DNA from: Acinetobacter sp. NIPH 298
Lineage (GTDB): Bacteria > Pseudomonadota > Gammaproteobacteria > Pseudomonadales > Moraxellaceae
Reading direction: 5' to 3'
Assembly (NCBI RefSeq): GCF_000369505.1
Contig: NZ_KB850055.1
Span: 62,001 to 126,000, forward strand
Length of the DNA: 64,000 bases
The position numbers and the translations under genes were made by a program. Each line of letters starts with the position of its first letter. The stretch's first letter is position 1. The notes beneath the pieces are model-generated. The model did not search any database and had not been told where the DNA came from. It saw nothing but the letters and a program-made list of their open reading frames with translations. This document shows, one piece after another, positions 55,194-62,191 of this stretch.

Positions 55194-56525
55194 TTAAGAT
55201 GTTCTTAAGCGTGGATAATTAAATACAATTGCCAGTATCGCAACGATAGCTAAAATCCAGCAATAGTAGATATGTCCAATCAATTCTATAGGCGAAAGTT
55301 TGGCTATCGAGCAGGCAAGAAGTAATTGTGCGCCATAGGGGATAATCCCTTGGGTTACACAAGAAAAAATATCAAGTAAAGCGGCACTACGTTTCGGATC
55401 AACCCCGTATTCTTTGGCGACCTCACGTGCCATATCTCCCGATAAAATAATCGCAACAGTATTGTTGGCAACGAATAGATTTGAGAAGACCACAAGGAAA
55501 CTAATGCCTAATTCACCTGCACGTTGTCTCCCAAATTTAAATAAGCGAGTAATGGCGTAGATTCGTTGGATTAACCATTGTAAACCGCCTTCTTTTTGCA
55601 TCAAAGCTGACAGTCCGCCAAGGAGCATGGAAAGTAATGCCACCTCAAACATGCCCACAAAACCGTTATAAATTGAATTATTCAATTGCAGCAGGTTGAA
55701 TTCTGGCTTTTCAATAAGCCCCATAACCCCAGATAAAACCACACCAATCATTAAAACAGCAAGTACATGTAAGCGGCTAAATGCGAGGAAGAAAACGGCT
55801 AGATAGGGCAGAATTAACCATAAATCATACGGCTTGGATTGAATCTCCTCGGCATGCTGGCTCAATGAAACATAAACGATCAAGCTGATCAATGCTGCAG
55901 GCAAAGCAATCCAGATATTGACTCTGAATTTATCTCTTAATTCAACATTTTGGCTGCGTGTTGCGGCAATAGTCGTGTCTGAAATCATCGATAAGTTATC
56001 GCCAAACATTGCACCACCCACCACGGCACCAATGGCATAAATCGGAGCAATATCGGTTGCTTGAGAAAAGCCAAATGCAATCGGGGCACAGGCTGCAATC
56101 GTACCCATTGACGTTCCCATTGCTGTTGCAATAAACGCGGAGATGATAAACAGCATGGGTAAAACATACTCTGCTGAAATCAATGAAAGCCCTAGTTGGA
56201 CTGTAGCATCGACACTGCCAATGGTATTGGAAACACTGGCAAATGCGCCCGCCAACATAAACACCATAAACATCAAAATCAGGTTGGGATGACTTGCGCC
56301 CTGTAGGAAATCTTCAATAGCAGTATTGAGTTTTTGTTTGTAGAGGAGTAGTGCAAGAATCACTGCTGGAACTGCAGCGACAGGGGCTTTGATTTGATAA
56401 AAGGCAAATTCTGTCCCAATCATTGAATGATAAATACCACTCCCTAGAAAGATGATCAAAAATACCAATAGAGGTAGCAACGCAAGCGCATTACTGTGCA
56501 CTTTTTCCTGAGAGTGGGAAGACAT
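55194..56525 (-). CDS. Na+/H+ antiporter, NhaC family
   Basis: 443 residues with about eleven hydrophobic helices, for example LALLPLLVFLIIFLGSGIYH, APVAAVPAVILALLLYK, LILMFMVFMLAGAFASVSNT and VLPMLFIISAFIATAMGTSM. The stretch GTSMGTIAACAPIAFGFSQA, then GAVVGGAMFGDNLSMISDTT and IAATRSQNVELRDKFRVNIW, is typical of NhaC-type antiporters (GDNLS-SDTT). The second half repeats the theme with FLVVFSNLFVANNTVAIILS and CSVTQG-like FSCVTQGIIPYGAQ. It probably moves sodium out in exchange for protons; organic ions are possible in this family. No partner subunit is needed. Confidence 0.88.
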   Translation of the reverse strand: MSSHSQEKVHSNALALLPLLVFLIIFLGSGIYHSMIGTEFAFYQIKAPVAAVPAVILALLLYKQKLNTAIEDFLQGASHPNLILMFMVFMLAGAFASVSNTIGSVDATVQLGLSLISAEYVLPMLFIISAFIATAMGTSMGTIAACAPIAFGFSQATDIAPIYAIGAVVGGAMFGDNLSMISDTTIAATRSQNVELRDKFRVNIWIALPAALISLIVYVSLSQHAEEIQSKPYDLWLILPYLAVFFLAFSRLHVLAVLMIGVVLSGVMGLIEKPEFNLLQLNNSIYNGFVGMFEVALLSMLLGGLSALMQKEGGLQWLIQRIYAITRLFKFGRQRAGELGISFLVVFSNLFVANNTVAIILSGDMAREVAKEYGVDPKRSAALLDIFSCVTQGIIPYGAQLLLACSIAKLSPIELIGHIYYCWILAIVAILAIVFNYPRLRTS

Positions 56526-56798
56526 AAAATCAAAAGAACATTCAAAAATTGCGCATAGTATAAAGGAGCTTGGCGGATTTCTAAAATGTAGTGCGATTGG
56601 TCTAAAATTAGGAAGCTTTGATCATTGAGAAAAAGTCCAAAATATAGATAAATGTATTAGGGCTGTTGTTGGTGGTCATAATCAGCACGTGCAATCACGT
56701 CAAACGCTGTTCAATGTACAAAAAATAGCGTTACAATGCAGTGTTTTTTGTACGACTACAAACAACTCCTCAACATAAATCAAGGAAAGCATAATCCT

Positions 56799-57602
56799 AT
56801 GTCACGTCTTGCCACTCGTTTTGAACAGCTTAAATCTCAGCAACGTAAAGCGCTTGTTTCTTATGTGATGGCAGGTGATCCGCATCCACAGGTAACCGTT
56901 CCTTTACTTCACCAAATGGTTGAAGCGGGCGTTGATGTCATTGAACTGGGTCTACCATTTTCTGACCCAATGGCAGATGGTCCAGTCATTGCCTTAGCCG
57001 CTGAACGTGCTTTAGCAGGTGGAACAAATACCTTAGATGCTTTGAATATGGTGAAAGAATTTCGTCAACAAGATCAAACGACACCTGTTGTTTTAATGGG
57101 CTATTTAAACCCTGTTGAAGTGATTGGTTATGAAAAGTTTGCAGCTTATGCGAAAGATTGTGGCGTTGATGGTGTTCTTCTCGTGGATTTACCACCAGAA
57201 GAATCACAGCAGTTGGGAGACATCTTAAAACAAAATGAGATGGATCAAATCTTCTTGCTTGCACCAACTTCGACAGATCAGCGTATTCAACATGTGGTCA
57301 ATCAAGCCAGTGGCTTTGTTTACTATGTGTCCCTCAAAGGTGTGACAGGTGCAGCAACATTAGATACCTCAGAAGCAGCAGCGCGGATTGCAAAAATTAA
57401 ATCTAAAACTAATGTGCCAGTCGGTGTGGGTTTTGGGATTAGTGATGCTGCATCTGCAAAAGCTATGGGACAAGTTGCCGACGCCGTGATTGTAGGTAGT
57501 GCTTTCGTTAAATCTTTTGCAACATTGCCAGTCGATGAGGCTGTGCAACAGACGGTGAATAAAGTGAAGGAGCTTCGAGCTGCGCTCGATGAGTTAGTAT
57601 GA
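56799..57602 (+). CDS. trpA: Tryptophan synthase alpha chain
   Basis: 267 residues from ATG 56799, with AAGGAAAGC upstream; an in-frame start at 56736 is rejected. It splits indole-3-glycerol phosphate to indole and G3P. Seen: ALVSYVMAGDPHPQVTVPLL, AGVDVIELGLPFSDPMADGP with catalytic Glu and Asp, GVDGVLLVDLPPEES, FLLAPTSTDQRIQHVVNQAS and VPVGVGFGISDAASAKAM. The phosphate loop (VYYVSLKGVTGA, DAVIVGSAFVK) is kept. It overlaps accD by 4 bp (ATGA), so the trpA-accD-folC-SPOR genes form one operon; trpF and trpB are 6.8 kb upstream. Confidence 0.97.
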   Translation: MSRLATRFEQLKSQQRKALVSYVMAGDPHPQVTVPLLHQMVEAGVDVIELGLPFSDPMADGPVIALAAERALAGGTNTLDALNMVKEFRQQDQTTPVVLMGYLNPVEVIGYEKFAAYAKDCGVDGVLLVDLPPEESQQLGDILKQNEMDQIFLLAPTSTDQRIQHVVNQASGFVYYVSLKGVTGAATLDTSEAAARIAKIKSKTNVPVGVGFGISDAASAKAMGQVADAVIVGSAFVKSFATLPVDEAVQQTVNKVKELRAALDELV

Positions 57603-58501
57603 GTCAAGACGTAGAAATCATAACAGGGAAAGTACTTCACCCTGCAACCCCTTGGACGGAGCGTGAAGTTCCTGGGATTCAGGTCGCGGATCAACAACAG
57701 ATATTCAAAGCGACCTTTACTGAACCGACGATTGAATGTCCTGAGTGTCATGCACTGGTTACTCGTACTGCGATGTCATTCAATGCTTATGTTTGCCCAC
57801 AATGCGACGAACACTTACGCATGCGTGCGCGTGATCGTTTGAATTGGTTTTTTGATCAAGTCAACACTGAGTTAGGTCAAGAGTTTAGCGCCAAAGATCC
57901 ATTGAAGTTTGTAGATACTAAACCTTATCCAGATCGTATGCGTGAAGCACAAGATAAAACGGGTGAGACAGAAGCACTCGTGGTCATGCAAGGTTCTCTG
58001 AAAGGTTTAGATTTGATTGCCTGTGCTTTTGAATTTGATTTCATGGGCGGTTCAATGGGTACAGTTGTGGGTGATCGCTTTGTACAAGCGGCTGAACGCG
58101 CGATTGAACTGCATCAACCTATGATTTGTTTTGCTGCTTCGGGCGGTGCACGTATGCAAGAAGGGATGTTGTCCCTCATGCAAATGGCACGTACCTCGGC
58201 TGTGATTCAAAAAATGAAAGAAGCACGTGTACCTTATGTGGTGGTATTGACGCATCCAGTTTATGGCGGCGTAACTGCATCATTGGCGATGCTGGGTGAT
58301 GTACATATTGCTGAACCGAAAGCCATGATTGGTTTTGCGGGCAAACGTGTGATTGAACAAACGGTACGTGAAAAACTGGAAGAACCATTCCAACGCGCAG
58401 AATATTTACTCGATCATGGTGTGATCGATCAGATTGTTCACCGTCATGCGTTACGTGATACTGTATATCGACTTGTTGCAAAGCTGATGAATTTACCTTG
58501 A
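57599..58501 (+). CDS. accD: Acetyl-CoA carboxylase carboxyltransferase subunit beta
   Basis: 300 residues. With AccA it transfers the carboxyl group from biotin to acetyl-CoA, the first step of fatty acid synthesis. The N-terminal zinc finger is visible: ECPECHALVTRTAMSFNAYV and CPQCDEHLRMRARDR (Cys at about 41, 44, 60 and 63). The crotonase-like core has FEFDFMGGSMGTVVGDRFVQ, CFAASGGARMQEGMLSLMQM, VVLTHPVYGGVTASLAMLGD and IGFAGKRVIEQTVREKLEEP. It overlaps trpA and folC by 4 bp each (ATGA and TTGA), indicating translational coupling. Confidence 0.98.
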   Translation: MSQDVEIITGKVLHPATPWTEREVPGIQVADQQQIFKATFTEPTIECPECHALVTRTAMSFNAYVCPQCDEHLRMRARDRLNWFFDQVNTELGQEFSAKDPLKFVDTKPYPDRMREAQDKTGETEALVVMQGSLKGLDLIACAFEFDFMGGSMGTVVGDRFVQAAERAIELHQPMICFAASGGARMQEGMLSLMQMARTSAVIQKMKEARVPYVVVLTHPVYGGVTASLAMLGDVHIAEPKAMIGFAGKRVIEQTVREKLEEPFQRAEYLLDHGVIDQIVHRHALRDTVYRLVAKLMNLP

Positions 58502-59784
58502 AACCGCACGACCCACATTCAAAAGATACCCTAACAACATGGCTCGATTATTGGAGCCATGTTCATGTTACAGGCATTGATTTAGGCCTAGAACGTGTCA
58601 TTCCAGTCGCTGAAAGATTAGGTGTGATGCAGCCTGATGCAAAAGTATTTACGGTCGCGGGTACCAATGGTAAAGGTTCAACCACAACCACTTTAGCCGC
58701 TATTTTAAATGCGCAAGGCTATAAAGTTGGTCTCTATCAGTCACCGCATATTTATCGTTTCAACGAGCGTGTGAAGTTGGCTGGCGTGGAAGTCGCCGAT
58801 CAAACTTTGATTGATGCTTTTGTTTTGGTCGATCAAGCCCGCCGTGAATGTGGTTTATCACTTTCTTTCTTTGAAGCAACCACTTTGGCTGCTTTTGTTA
58901 TTTTTAAACAACAACAATGTGATGTTTGGGTGCTTGAAGTCGGTCTTGGCGGTCGTCTAGATGTGGTCAATGTCATCGATCCTGACATTGCAGTCATTAC
59001 CAATATCGGTTTAGACCATACTGATTGGCTTGGTGATAGCATCGAAAAAATTGCGTTTGAGAAAGCAGGCATTATTCGCCCAAATATTCCCGTTATTTTT
59101 GCAGGTCAACAACAGCTACCTCAAGCAGTGCAAGATAAAGTGACCGAGACTCAAGCTCACTTGTCTATTTTAAATCGAGATTATTTTTATCAGCTCAATG
59201 ATGATGGTCAAACATGGTCATTTGCATCATCAGGAACGACATTACAGCTCCCAGTCGGGCAGTTAGCGCTTGATAATATTTCTACGGCTGTTGCTGCTGT
59301 GCTCTTGAGTGGCATAGAAATATCGCAAACAGCAATCGCACAAGGAATTCAGCAAGCGTGTTTGCAAGGTCGTTTTGAAATACGTCAAATTCAAGGTAAA
59401 ACGGTTGTTTTTGATGCAGGTCACAATCCGCATGGTGTTGAATTTTTATTGAAGCAGTTGCGAAAATTCCTAAAATACAATAAACAGTACACAGAAGTTG
59501 TTGCGGTATTTTCAATGTTGGCAGATAAAGACATTGCATCGGTCACTGATTTACTAAAAACAACAGTAAAAAATTGGTTTATTGCTAATTTAGATGTGCC
59601 TAGAGCCGCGCCTGTGCAACAGTTACATGATGCATTGCACGGTCAACAGGTACATGAGTTTGGCAGTATCCAACAAGCTTTTGAAACTGCGCTGAACAAA
59701 TGTAATAACAATCAGCTGATTTTAGTCTGTGGTTCGTTTCATACCTTAGAAGCGGTCTGGGAGTATTTAGAACAATGTCAATGA
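58498..59784 (+). CDS. folC: Folylpolyglutamate/dihydrofolate synthase
   Basis: 428 residues with a TTG start at 58498 that overlaps the accD stop as TTGA. It adds glutamate to dihydropteroate and to folates. Seen: the P-loop VFTVAGTNGKGSTTTTLAAI (about residue 50-70), SPHIYRFNERVKLAGVEVAD, VWVLEVGLGGRLDVVNVIDP, AVITNIGLDHTDWLGDSIEK and IAFEKAGIIRP, then VVFDAGHNPHGVEFLLKQLR and LILVCGSFHTLEAVWEYLEQ. All are standard for the family. The SPOR gene begins in its last codons. accD-folC-SPOR protein is a common gammaproteobacterial order. Confidence 0.96.
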   Translation: MKPHDPHSKDTLTTWLDYWSHVHVTGIDLGLERVIPVAERLGVMQPDAKVFTVAGTNGKGSTTTTLAAILNAQGYKVGLYQSPHIYRFNERVKLAGVEVADQTLIDAFVLVDQARRECGLSLSFFEATTLAAFVIFKQQQCDVWVLEVGLGGRLDVVNVIDPDIAVITNIGLDHTDWLGDSIEKIAFEKAGIIRPNIPVIFAGQQQLPQAVQDKVTETQAHLSILNRDYFYQLNDDGQTWSFASSGTTLQLPVGQLALDNISTAVAAVLLSGIEISQTAIAQGIQQACLQGRFEIRQIQGKTVVFDAGHNPHGVEFLLKQLRKFLKYNKQYTEVVAVFSMLADKDIASVTDLLKTTVKNWFIANLDVPRAAPVQQLHDALHGQQVHEFGSIQQAFETALNKCNNNQLILVCGSFHTLEAVWEYLEQCQ

Positions 59785-60854
59785 ATAACAAACAACGCTG
59801 GATGGGCGGCGTTGTTTTACTTGGAGGTGGTGTTTTATTGGCAGCATTACTTCTCAAAGGTAATGAAGAAATAGAACAAGACAAGACACAGACTCAGATT
59901 GAACACCCAAGTGCTCAAACTGAGTCTAAACCAAAACTTGCACAGCCTGCGCAAGACAGTGAAATGGTATCGTTACAACCCATGGCTGTTGACATTGAAA
60001 CCGAAAAACGTCTGCTTGAAGAGCAGCGCCAAGCGCGTGAAAAAGCCGTTGCTGAACAAGAAGCGCTTGCTGCTGATTTTTTAAAGATGCAACAAGAAGC
60101 AGAAGCTGCTGCAGCACGTAAGGCAGCGGAGGAATATGCTGCAATTAATGCCCGTCGAAATGCTGCACAAGAAAGCTCGGATAATATTCCACCAGAGTTG
60201 ATTGAAGATGACAAAGTCAAAGCACAACGACTTGCGGAAGAAAAGCGTAAGTTAGAAGAGAAGCGTAAAGCGGACGCAGACAAGAAAGCCGCTGATGATA
60301 AACGTAAAGCGGACGCAGACAAGAAAGCTGCTGAAGATAAACGTAAAGCGGAAGCGGACAAGAAAGCTGCTGAAGATAAACGTAAAGCGGAAGCAGACAA
60401 GAAAGCTGCCGAAGATAAACGTAAAGCGGAAGCAGATAAGAAAGCTGCCGAAGATAAACGTAAAGCGGAAGCCGATAAGAAAGCTGCCGAAGATAAGCGT
60501 AAAGCCGAAGCAGACAAGAAAGCTGCTGATGAAAAACGCAAAGCCGAAGAAGATGCGAAGAAGAAAGCAGATGCTGAAAAGGCACGCGAACTTTTGGAAA
60601 ATGGCGACAAGAACTGGATGGTACAAGTGGCTTTGGCTGCAAACCAAGCCAATGCAGATGCCGTAGTATCCAAGTTGCGAGCGAAAGGCTATAAAGTTAC
60701 AACTAGCCCAACCTCTAAAGGGATTCGCATCATGGTTGGTCCATCCAAAGACAGAGAAACTGCGGATGCCGCGCGTAAGAAAATTGCTGCAGATGAAAGT
60801 TTAAATATGAAATCAGCTTGGGTGATTGACTGGGTGCCACTCGAACAGCGCTAA
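59781..60854 (+). CDS. SPOR-domain membrane protein with repeated charged helix
   Basis: 357 residues from ATG 59781 (ATGA overlap with folC); ATG 59775 is also possible. One N-terminal membrane helix, WMGGVVLLGGGVLLAALLLK, then a long periplasmic rod: Gln/Glu/Ala-rich, followed by seven perfect-length copies of a 13-residue unit (KRKAEADKKAAED type, 60261-60533), TolA-like. The last 80 residues form a SPOR domain (NWMVQVALAANQANADAVVS, LRAKGYKVTTSPTSKGIRIM, VGPSKDRETADAARKKIAAD), which binds septal denuded peptidoglycan. It corresponds in place to DedD of E. coli. Role in cell division is a family-based inference. Confidence 0.9.
   Translation: MNNKQRWMGGVVLLGGGVLLAALLLKGNEEIEQDKTQTQIEHPSAQTESKPKLAQPAQDSEMVSLQPMAVDIETEKRLLEEQRQAREKAVAEQEALAADFLKMQQEAEAAAARKAAEEYAAINARRNAAQESSDNIPPELIEDDKVKAQRLAEEKRKLEEKRKADADKKAADDKRKADADKKAAEDKRKAEADKKAAEDKRKAEADKKAAEDKRKAEADKKAAEDKRKAEADKKAAEDKRKAEADKKAADEKRKAEEDAKKKADAEKARELLENGDKNWMVQVALAANQANADAVVSKLRAKGYKVTTSPTSKGIRIMVGPSKDRETADAARKKIAADESLNMKSAWVIDWVPLEQR
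60261..60533 (+). repeat. Seven tandem 39-bp repeats in the SPOR gene
   Basis: Seven contiguous 39-bp units, each coding 13 residues (KRKA[DE]ADKKAA[DE][DE]). Sequence identity between units is high but with synonymous differences, so the array is partly diverged. Copy-number change keeps the frame and alters only rod length. Confidence 0.95.
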
Positions 60855-60873
60855 ATCAAACACTTACTAAGTG

Positions 60874-61210
60874 CTAAGTTAATGGATTCTTCAGTTGCTG
60901 TTGAATCCATTTTACATTTTCAGGACTAAGCAAATGATCAATGTTCTTCCAAATGACATGGTAGCCGTAGTCCCTTTGCTTCATTTCTTGCTTTGCATCG
61001 TCAATTGACCAGTTTTCAAAGACAATACGATACATTGTGATCGTGGCCCCTGTACGGTCAGAACCATGATAGCAATGTACTAAGACTTTTTAATTGTGTT
61101 GTTTTGCTGTTTGAATGGCGCGCAAGAGGTCATTACGATTGATTGCTACGAAATACATCTGGGCTAATTTGATAAAAATTATGAATATTGGAAATAAGCG
61201 TTCCCCAGTT
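60874..61210 (-). pseudogene. Decayed tyrosine/dual-specificity phosphatase gene
   Basis: The minus strand encodes a phosphatase tail with the P-loop VHCYHGSDRTGATITMYRIV (HCX5R; catalytic Cys codon at 61072-61074) and ends NWSIDDAKQEMKQRDYGYHV ... WIQQQLKNPLT with a stop at 60874. Just upstream in the same frame is a stop codon (61090-61092) after AIQTAKQHN. Further upstream, in another frame, is NFYQISPDVFRSNQ, like the usual N-terminal (Y/F)RS motif of these phosphatases. The middle part is missing. So an internal deletion plus a nonsense change have killed the gene. It follows the peroxiredoxin gene directly and was probably co-transcribed with it. Confidence 0.82.
60881..60914 (+). terminator. 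Possible terminator after the SPOR gene
   Basis: Stem AATGGATTC (60881-60889)/GAATCCATT (60903-60911), loop of 13 nt, then TTT. It lies 27 bp past the SPOR stop and within the remnant phosphatase gene on the other strand, so it could be chance. Confidence 0.5.
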
Positions 61211-61214
61211 ATCC

Positions 61215-61850
61215 TCACTCAGGCTGGGGGGTTAATCGTAAATACGGTTTTATTGCTGTATAGCCTTGAGGAAAACGTTGTTTAATTTCTTCTTCATCTT
61301 TAAGTGATGGAATAATGACGACATCTTCGCCTTGTTGCCAATTTGCAGGCGTTGCGACCTTATGTTTGTCCGTCAACTGTAATGAGTCGACCACACGTAA
61401 CACCTCATTGAAGTTCCGACCCGTAGAGGCAGGATAGGTAATAATCAAACGCACTTTTTTATTTGGGTCAATGATGACCAACGAGCGTACTGTCAGTGTT
61501 TCATTGGCATTGGGGTGAATAAATCCATAAAGCTCAGAAACTTTACGATCTTTATCTGCAATAATCGGGAAGTTCACTGTTGTATTTTGGGTTTCATTAA
61601 TGTCTTGAATCCAGCTTTGATGAGATTCAACATCATCCACAGAAAGCGCAATCGCTTTGACGCCACGTTTTGCAAATTCATCTTTAAGTTTGGCGGTAAA
61701 GCCAAGTTCAGTGGTGCAAACGGGGGTAAAATCCGCTGGGTGTGAAAATAAAATCCCCCAACTGTCAGCTAAAAACTCATAAAAATCAACTGTTCCATCG
61801 CTTGATTGTTGCTGGAAATTTGGGGCAATATCGCCTAAACGTAGTGTCAT
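61215..61850 (-). CDS. 1-Cys peroxiredoxin (Prx6 family)
   Basis: 211 residues. The peroxidatic motif is GILFSHPADFTPVCTTELGF (about residue 32-51, Cys near 45) after LRLGDIAPNFQQQSSDGTVD. Also seen: VKAIALSVDDVESHQSWIQD, FPIIADKDRKVSELYG, TVRSLVIIDPNKKVRLIITY and ASTGRNFNEVLRVVDSLQLT. The long C-terminal domain (VATPANWQQGEDVVIIPSLK) marks the Prx6/AhpE-type 1-Cys group. It reduces hydrogen peroxide and organic peroxides, needing an outside thiol donor. The decayed phosphatase gene follows. Promoter must lie in 61851-62000. Confidence 0.94.
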   Translation of the reverse strand: MTLRLGDIAPNFQQQSSDGTVDFYEFLADSWGILFSHPADFTPVCTTELGFTAKLKDEFAKRGVKAIALSVDDVESHQSWIQDINETQNTTVNFPIIADKDRKVSELYGFIHPNANETLTVRSLVIIDPNKKVRLIITYPASTGRNFNEVLRVVDSLQLTDKHKVATPANWQQGEDVVIIPSLKDEEEIKQRFPQGYTAIKPYLRLTPQPE

Positions 61851-62191
61851 TTCAATTCTCCATCCATACTATAGGTGCTCAATGTTTATTTAATATGCAG
61901 TATCGATTTTATAAATAAAATTATTGTTTTTTCATATGTTTATGATGTTTTTAGATATCGAATAAGTAGCGTGGTTAAAAAATTGATCAGGAATTCACAT
62001 TTAAATCGGTGTAACTTAAATGCAAATTTGCTACATTAACGCTCTTTGGTTGTGTGATGTCAGAATCGTAGGGCAGATTTTTTTACCTGTTTGAATGTAA
62101 AGCCCTTGTAGTTCTTATTTCTGACTCCATAATAACAGCTAAGAAAAAATTACCTATTTAAACTTAAACAAACAGGATTAGAGAGTTCTTC
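61851..62191. other. 341-bp gene-free region with divergent promoters for peroxiredoxin and secA
   Basis: Very AT-rich. No gene is supported. A short frame at 62020-62094 (24 codons) has no ribosome site. It contains the candidate secA promoter at 62106-62135. I see no SecM-like arrest peptide gene. Confidence 0.6.
62106..62135 (+). promoter_or_regulatory. Candidate promoter of secA
   Basis: -35 TTGTAG (62106-62111), a 17-bp spacer and -10 ATAATA (62129-62134), 57 bp before the secA ATG. Fair but not perfect match. Confidence 0.5.

Noticed and set aside
60261..60533. Regular repeats that could suggest a CRISPR array
   Set aside because: The units are directly adjacent, 39 bp, in frame, with no unique spacers and no cas genes.
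59915..60673. Long Ser/Ala/Leu-rich frames on the minus strand over the SPOR gene
   Set aside because: They are mirror frames of the 39-bp repeats; the plus-strand protein has a membrane helix and a SPOR domain and explains the region.
62020..62094. A 24-codon frame ahead of secA as a SecM-like regulator
   Set aside because: No ribosome site, no arrest motif, and it lies upstream of the likely secA promoter.
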